From Nanohaloarchaea archaeon SW_4_43_9 (lineage in GTDB: Archaea; Nanohalarchaeota; Nanosalinia; Nanosalinales; Nanosalinaceae), in assembly GCA_003009815.1 (NCBI GenBank), contig PXPD01000038.1:1-9218 (forward strand): DNA of 9,218 nucleotides. The letters run 5' to 3'. Position 1 is the stretch's first letter; each line of letters begins with the position of its first letter. The translations under genes were made by a program, and so were the position numbers. Shown piece after piece: positions 5,424 to 9,218 of the stretch. The notes beneath the pieces were generated by a model. The model made no database searches. It was not told where the DNA came from and saw nothing but the letters and a program-made list of their open reading frames with translations.

Positions 5424-5810
5424 ATGTCCAGCCAACTGAAACAAGTAATAGTAATTAGAGATGATCTAGATATAAGCCGCGGAAAAGAGATTTCCCAATC
5501 ATGTCACGCATCAGTTGGCGCCTATAGAAAAGCGGATTCTGAAACTATTTCCAGTTGGGAGTCTGGAGGCGGCAAAAAAGTAGTGCTTTCATCTGGAGAA
5601 AGGAAGCTGGAAGATTTATATGCAGAGACTAAAAGTAAAGATATACCTGCTTACCTAGTTAGTGATGCAGGCTTGACAGAAGTCCAATCTGGTACTGTGA
5701 CAGCACTTGGAATCGGTCCCGATGAGAAAAACAAAATCGATAGCATAACAGGAGAACTGGAGCTTGTAGGTAAAAAAAATGATGGAAAACTTGATGGAAT
5801 GGGAGTATAA
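5424..5810 (+). CDS. pth2: Peptidyl-tRNA hydrolase, archaeal/eukaryotic Pth2 type
   Basis: Pth2 cleaves the ester bond of peptidyl-tRNAs that drop off the ribosome and so recycles tRNA. The family signature is present: KQVIVIRDDL (6-15), the RGKEISQSCHAS segment (19-30) with the conserved lysine K21 and the catalytic-region HAS, PAYLVSDAGLTEV (75-87) with the conserved acidic residue D81, and TVTALGIGPD (91-100). The family normally ends shortly after GPD...KID...G.L.L. Here that point is reached at about residue 115, and the last dozen residues (KKNDGKLDGMGV) are an unusual tail encoded where the gene overlaps truD by 32 bp in another frame. The neighbours are a tRNA gene upstream and a tRNA-modifying enzyme downstream, a coherent tRNA-related group. 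Confidence 0.95.
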   Translation: MSSQLKQVIVIRDDLDISRGKEISQSCHASVGAYRKADSETISSWESGGGKKVVLSSGERKLEDLYAETKSKDIPAYLVSDAGLTEVQSGTVTALGIGPDEKNKIDSITGELELVGKKNDGKLDGMGV

Positions 5811-6936
5811 CACGGAGATCCCTGGAATAAAGGGTGAGATAAAGGAACAGGTAAACGATTTTATAGTAGAAGAACTAGCCTCACATCAAACAGATGAAGA
5901 CGGAGATCATCTGATAGTGAAGCTGAGAAAACAGAACATGACAACTATGGAGGCTGTTTCCAAGCTCTCCAACATGCTTCACATATCAAAGAATAGGATA
6001 GGCTACGCAGGAAACAAGGACAAACGAGCTGTAACTGAACAGCATATTTCAATCCAGGGAGTATCCCAAGAGGATGTCAACCAGGTATTTACAGATGAGT
6101 TTGAACTTGAGGTAGTAGGCAGAAACGGACATATCGGTCTGGGAAACCTTGATGCAAACAGGTTTGAGATAGCTTTAAGGCAGCTAAAACTTCCTATAGA
6201 GGATATCAGGAACCGTGCCTTAAAAATAGTTGAAGAGATGGATGGCAAGTTTCCTAACTATTTCGGGAAACAAAGATTTGGATCCGCAAGACCTATCACA
6301 CATCAGGTCGGACGACTTATTCTACAGGAAAACTATGAGGAGGCGGTATGGACATACATAGCCAAACCATATGATCAAGAGTACAAGAGTATAAGAAAAA
6401 TAAGGGACGAGCTCTGGGAGACACGTGAAGTAGAGGATGCAGCAGAGAAATTCCCGGAACAGTACCGGTACGAGAAAGCACTCCTATATCACTTAACCAA
6501 GAATCCCGGCGACTACAAAGGAGCTATCAAGCGGCTTCCGGATGGTCTCCAGCAGCTTTTCATACATGCTTACCAGTCATGGGTATTCAACCGTGCGCTT
6601 TCCCAGTTGATTAAGGATGGCTGGTATGAGCCCGAGTATGAAGTTCCTCTAGTAGGGTACAAAACCGATCTCAAAGACGGAAAACCTGAAAACCTAATTG
6701 AGGAAATTCTTGAGGAAGAAAATGTCTCACAGGAAGATTTCAGACTACAAAACTTTCCGGATCTCAGAAGCGAAGGGACCTACAGAAGGGCATTCGCCGA
6801 TTTCAGGAATTTTGATGTTCTCGAGATTGGAGAAGATAATCTCAACATGAACATGAACAAAATGACAGTCAAGTTCGACCTGCCTAAGGGAGCTTACGCA
6901 ACCGTTTTTCTGAGAGAGATAATGAAAAACGACTGA
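5779..6936 (+). CDS. truD: tRNA pseudouridine synthase TruD family
   Basis: TruD isomerises a uridine to pseudouridine in tRNA; position 13 is the classic target. Family motifs in order: KEQVNDFIVEE (22-32), RIGYAGNKDKRAVTEQ (73-88) with the catalytic aspartate D81 in the NKD motif, NYFGKQRFGSARP (160-172), IHAYQSWVFNRAL (262-274), PLVGYKTD (290-297), and the C-terminal GAYATVFLREIMK (371-383). The insertion between the two parts of the catalytic domain (the TRUD domain, roughly 175-345) is present. The length of 385 suits an archaeal member. The start is ambiguous: ATG 5779 and ATG 5782 are tandem, with AGGT at 5767-5770 eight bases before the first, while ATG 5794 lacks a ribosome site. I chose 5779. 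It overlaps pth2 by 32 bp, implying co-transcription. Confidence 0.95.
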   Translation: MMENLMEWEYNTEIPGIKGEIKEQVNDFIVEELASHQTDEDGDHLIVKLRKQNMTTMEAVSKLSNMLHISKNRIGYAGNKDKRAVTEQHISIQGVSQEDVNQVFTDEFELEVVGRNGHIGLGNLDANRFEIALRQLKLPIEDIRNRALKIVEEMDGKFPNYFGKQRFGSARPITHQVGRLILQENYEEAVWTYIAKPYDQEYKSIRKIRDELWETREVEDAAEKFPEQYRYEKALLYHLTKNPGDYKGAIKRLPDGLQQLFIHAYQSWVFNRALSQLIKDGWYEPEYEVPLVGYKTDLKDGKPENLIEEILEEENVSQEDFRLQNFPDLRSEGTYRRAFADFRNFDVLEIGEDNLNMNMNKMTVKFDLPKGAYATVFLREIMKND

Positions 6937-6946
6937 GTCTACCACA

Positions 6947-8197
6947 ATGAATATTCCAGACAAAAGTACTAAGCTGGAAAAATTATTCGATATCAGACTT
7001 TTACTGGTGCTTTTTCTCCTTTTCACTTCATCTATCGCTTACACAGCTGCTCTTGAATGGGATGAAGGCTCGTTTTTGACGAACGCTGAATACTTCTCTG
7101 GTGACAGCTCCAACTTCGAGGAAAGTAGACCCGCAGCATTATCATATGCAGTTTCAGGAATATGGCTCTTAACCGGGGAAAGCACGTTTTCGGCCCGTTT
7201 TATCGCCATTCTTGCAGGAGTTGGCTGCATCGTAGTTTTTCACAGAATAGCGCGGGAAGAATTTGATGAACCGCTTCCGATAACCGCGGTTTTTGCTTTC
7301 TCACCTCTTCTGCTGTACTGGTCCGCTCATATCTACACGGATGTTCCGGCCCTACTGTTTCTACTCGGATCATTCTATATGTTCCAAAGAGACAGACATT
7401 TCTTAGCGGGGATCCTGATTTCGGTTGCCGCCACTGTCAGGTATATATTCCTAGTCTTTGCTATAGGAATGGGAATAGGCTATATTCTAGAGAGGAGAAA
7501 CAGGATTTCACAGCTAATATCAGGCGGTTTAGTGGGTTCCGCACCATTTCTTCTATACAGCAGGATTTACTACGGCGGATTTTTCGCTCGAATCATAATG
7601 TATCTGACACAGGTCTCACGCTGGTCGGATTCCGGATTTATGGCCTCAGTTATACCCGGTGTAAAATCAGGCCTATTCACACTTTCAGGATTAATACCGG
7701 CGCTGTACTCAGGATGGAAAGATACCGGCTTAACTGAGAAATCAATGATCGTTGCATACACAATCTTTATCGTATTTATTTCAGGTAACTCCTATCCTCG
7801 GTACTGGCTTGCTATTCTACCCTTCCTTCTACTTATAGCATATAGAGGCTTGGATAGAAAGTTTTTCTACCTTGCCTCTGCTATTATGATAACAACCTCG
7901 GGCTTCGGGGTTGTAACAGATGGAATAAACCATCAGAGATGTGAGGCACCGCTTGAAAATGCTCTGGACTACTCCTCGGATCTGGAGGGAAAGTTTGTCT
8001 CCGATAGCTGGGGGATAGCAGGTTACAAGCTTGATAAGCCTGTGATGTCGCCATGGAAGAGTCTTTCTGAACTGAGAGATGAGGAAGATGTAAAGTATGC
8101 CGTCCTATCCTCGGAAGAACCCTACGAGATAATGGAATCGTTCTCCAATAATTGCAGGAGCTATTATGTCTACAATCTGGAACAGCCGATAGCTTGA
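6947..8197 (+). CDS. Multi-spanning GT-C glycosyltransferase (GT39/PMT_2-like)
   Basis: This 416-residue integral membrane protein resembles dolichyl-phosphate-mannose-dependent (PMT_2/ArnT-like) glycosyltransferases, which move a sugar from a lipid carrier to a protein or lipid on the outer face of the membrane. The first hydrophobic helix (about 17-36) leads into EWDEGSFL (37-44), whose D39/E40 pair is the GT-C acidic motif in the first external loop. ESRPAALSY (59-67) fits the RP-type acceptor-side motif, and HIYTDVPALLF (128-138) the second conserved acidic site. About ten to twelve helices follow up to about residue 322, including SYPRYWLAILPFL (282-294). A soluble C-terminal tail of about 90 residues has two cysteines (C332, C403). 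It starts 10 bp after truD and is probably co-transcribed, although its role is unrelated. Sugar and acceptor cannot be read from sequence. Confidence 0.82.
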   Translation: MNIPDKSTKLEKLFDIRLLLVLFLLFTSSIAYTAALEWDEGSFLTNAEYFSGDSSNFEESRPAALSYAVSGIWLLTGESTFSARFIAILAGVGCIVVFHRIAREEFDEPLPITAVFAFSPLLLYWSAHIYTDVPALLFLLGSFYMFQRDRHFLAGILISVAATVRYIFLVFAIGMGIGYILERRNRISQLISGGLVGSAPFLLYSRIYYGGFFARIIMYLTQVSRWSDSGFMASVIPGVKSGLFTLSGLIPALYSGWKDTGLTEKSMIVAYTIFIVFISGNSYPRYWLAILPFLLLIAYRGLDRKFFYLASAIMITTSGFGVVTDGINHQRCEAPLENALDYSSDLEGKFVSDSWGIAGYKLDKPVMSPWKSLSELRDEEDVKYAVLSSEEPYEIMESFSNNCRSYYVYNLEQPIA

Positions 8198-8198
8198 C

Positions 8199-8210
8199 CG
8201 GTATCTACCG
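8199..8210. repeat. Small inverted repeat ahead of the GT2 promoter
   Basis: CGGTA-TC-TACCG is a perfect 5-bp inverted repeat with a 2-base centre, immediately after the preceding stop codon and four bases before the GT2 TATA-like box. It could be an operator half-site pair or chance; the short length makes chance realistic. Confidence 0.25.
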
Positions 8211-8214
8211 ACCC

Positions 8215-8222
8215 TATTTATT
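8215..8222 (+). promoter_or_regulatory. TATA-like box for the GT2 gene
   Basis: TATTTATT, in the context CCCTATTTATTAG, predicts a start near 8244 and a leader of about 15 nt. That leader holds GGTGA (8248-8252), a strong archaeal Shine-Dalgarno match six bases before the ATG at 8259. This box indicates that the GT2 gene has its own promoter rather than relying only on read-through from the upstream genes. Confidence 0.45.
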
Positions 8223-8258
8223 AGTCTGGGACTGATTTCTTTGATGCGGTGAAGCAGA

Positions 8259-9218
8259 ATGGAACCGGTTGAAATCCTCTATATAGGCATATTTGGAGTA
8301 ATGATATTTTCGGCCTCAATGTGGTTGCTTGTATACTATCTCAACCGAGGCAAGATACAGAAAGATCCTGAAACTACCAGATTTCCGTCCGTAACATTTC
8401 TCGTACCGGCCTACAATGAAGAAGAGCATATTGAGAAGTGCATACGTTCTCTGCTGGACATGAACTATCCATCAAATAAACTGGAGATAATAGCGATCAA
8501 TGATGGTTCAGCTGATTCTACTCTGGAAAAAATGCAGAAGTTCAATGATAGGATAGAGATAATAGATAAGGAGAACAGCGGAAAGACGAATTCGCTAAAT
8601 AAGGCGCTTGAAAGGGTCGCGGATTCATTTGCGGAGAAAGACATGCTGAACTCAATGGTAGGTTACATGGAACAGGAGGATGTGAAAGGTGTTACAACTG
8701 CTATGAAGGTCAGAAACCCGGAAACCTGGGCCCAAAAGGTTATGTGGGCCGAGTATATCTACAATGTATTCCTGAGAAAACTCTTCGCTATATTTGATTC
8801 CCAGTGGGTAATGCCGGGACCGGGAAGTCTATATGATACAGAATATCTTAAAGAGTTGGGGGGTTGGGACGAGGAAACACTGACGGAGGATATGGAGATA
8901 GCCTTCCGGATGTTCAAAAACGGCGCAGTTATCAAAAATAGCACAAATGCATATGTTGACACGGAGTCTCCCGCCACCCTTAGGGGTTTGATAAATCAGA
9001 GAACGAGATGGTATGGAGGTTATATAAGAAATGCAATAAAATACCGGGAGTTCTGGTTTAATCCACGGTATGGAAACCTTGGTGTCATAATAATACCGAT
9101 CAATGCTCTCTGGGTGGTAACCGTGGTTTTTATGCTCTTCCATATGATTTACAGGATTCTGGATGGGATTTTCCAACTGTTCAGTGTCTACATGCTGACT
9201 GGATCTCTACCAACACAG
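8259..9218 (+). CDS. Membrane glycosyltransferase family 2 (partial at right edge; DxD strand apparently deleted)
   Basis: An open frame of 320 codons without a stop runs off the right edge. An N-terminal helix (about 6-28) anchors it. The cytoplasmic GT-A domain shows TFLVPAYNEEEHIEKC (46-61), IIAINDGSADST (77-88) with the nucleotide-binding Asp, NSGKTNSLNKALERV (106-120), LTEDMEIAFR (208-217) with the catalytic-base region ED, and the processive-type QRTRW (247-251). C-terminal helices start near 274. It resembles enzymes that polymerise sugars across the membrane (poly-N-acetylglucosamine or hyaluronan synthase-like). Oddly, after ALERV the family normally has a strand ending in DAD; here the text jumps to ADSFAEKD (121-128), so about 9-11 residues including the first Asp of DxD seem missing without loss of frame. 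GGTGA at 8248-8252 supports the start. Confidence 0.85.
   Translation, partial: MEPVEILYIGIFGVMIFSASMWLLVYYLNRGKIQKDPETTRFPSVTFLVPAYNEEEHIEKCIRSLLDMNYPSNKLEIIAINDGSADSTLEKMQKFNDRIEIIDKENSGKTNSLNKALERVADSFAEKDMLNSMVGYMEQEDVKGVTTAMKVRNPETWAQKVMWAEYIYNVFLRKLFAIFDSQWVMPGPGSLYDTEYLKELGGWDEETLTEDMEIAFRMFKNGAVIKNSTNAYVDTESPATLRGLINQRTRWYGGYIRNAIKYREFWFNPRYGNLGVIIIPINALWVVTVVFMLFHMIYRILDGIFQLFSVYMLTGSLPTQ

Noticed and set aside
8244..8252. A two-codon upstream open frame (ATG CGG TGA) at the predicted GT2 transcription start
   Set aside because: It overlaps the GGTGA ribosome-binding motif and is so short that chance is the simplest explanation.
8829..9176. Minus-strand open frames of 72 and 115 codons within the GT2 region
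   Set aside because: The plus-strand GT2 frame is open throughout and carries the conserved TED and QRTRW motifs; the antisense frames have none.

Overview
The window reads as a compact archaeal chromosome segment, probably from a small-genome DPANN lineage, with Nanohaloarchaeota-like halophiles the best guess. Evidence for archaea: archaeal-type PheS and PheT, Pth2-type peptidyl-tRNA hydrolase, archaeal TruD, a HerA-family ATPase, TATA-like boxes at leaderless or short-leader spacing, and a tRNA interrupted by what looks like an intron. Acidic Glu/Asp-rich proteins and moderate base composition fit a halophile, but the exact lineage is inference. No gene-free stretch exceeds 300 bases, and I see no insertion sequence, CRISPR array, integrase or replication origin.

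Layout. 1-1888 (+): the 3' end of pheS, then complete pheT, with a small hairpin over the pheT ribosome-binding site. 1889-1986 is a short convergent spacer with nested inverted repeats. 1987-3240 (-): a stand-alone PspC-domain membrane protein, nucleoside diphosphate kinase (ndk), and an unknown membrane-anchored protein with four cysteines. 3241-3326 is a divergent promoter with what looks like one shared TATA box. 3327-5186 (+): a HerA-like ATPase with a C-terminal winged-helix-like segment. 5240-5344 (+): tRNA-Val(UAC) with a 31-nt insertion in the D-loop. 5424-8197 (+): a tight unit of pth2, truD and a multi-membrane-spanning GT39/PMT_2-type glycosyltransferase. 8259-9218 (+): a membrane glycosyltransferase family 2 gene that runs off the window end.

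Functionally the window joins translation genes (PheRS, tRNA-Val, Pth2, TruD) to nucleotide metabolism (NDK), DNA processing (HerA-like) and surface glycan or glycoprotein synthesis (the two glycosyltransferases). Most of it is ordinary housekeeping. The features that stand out are the interrupted tRNA-Val, an apparent in-frame loss of the strand carrying the first Asp of the DxD motif in the GT2 protein, the structured convergent spacer at 1883-1978, the hairpin over the pheT ribosome-binding site, and an 18-bp palindrome at the ndk start region.
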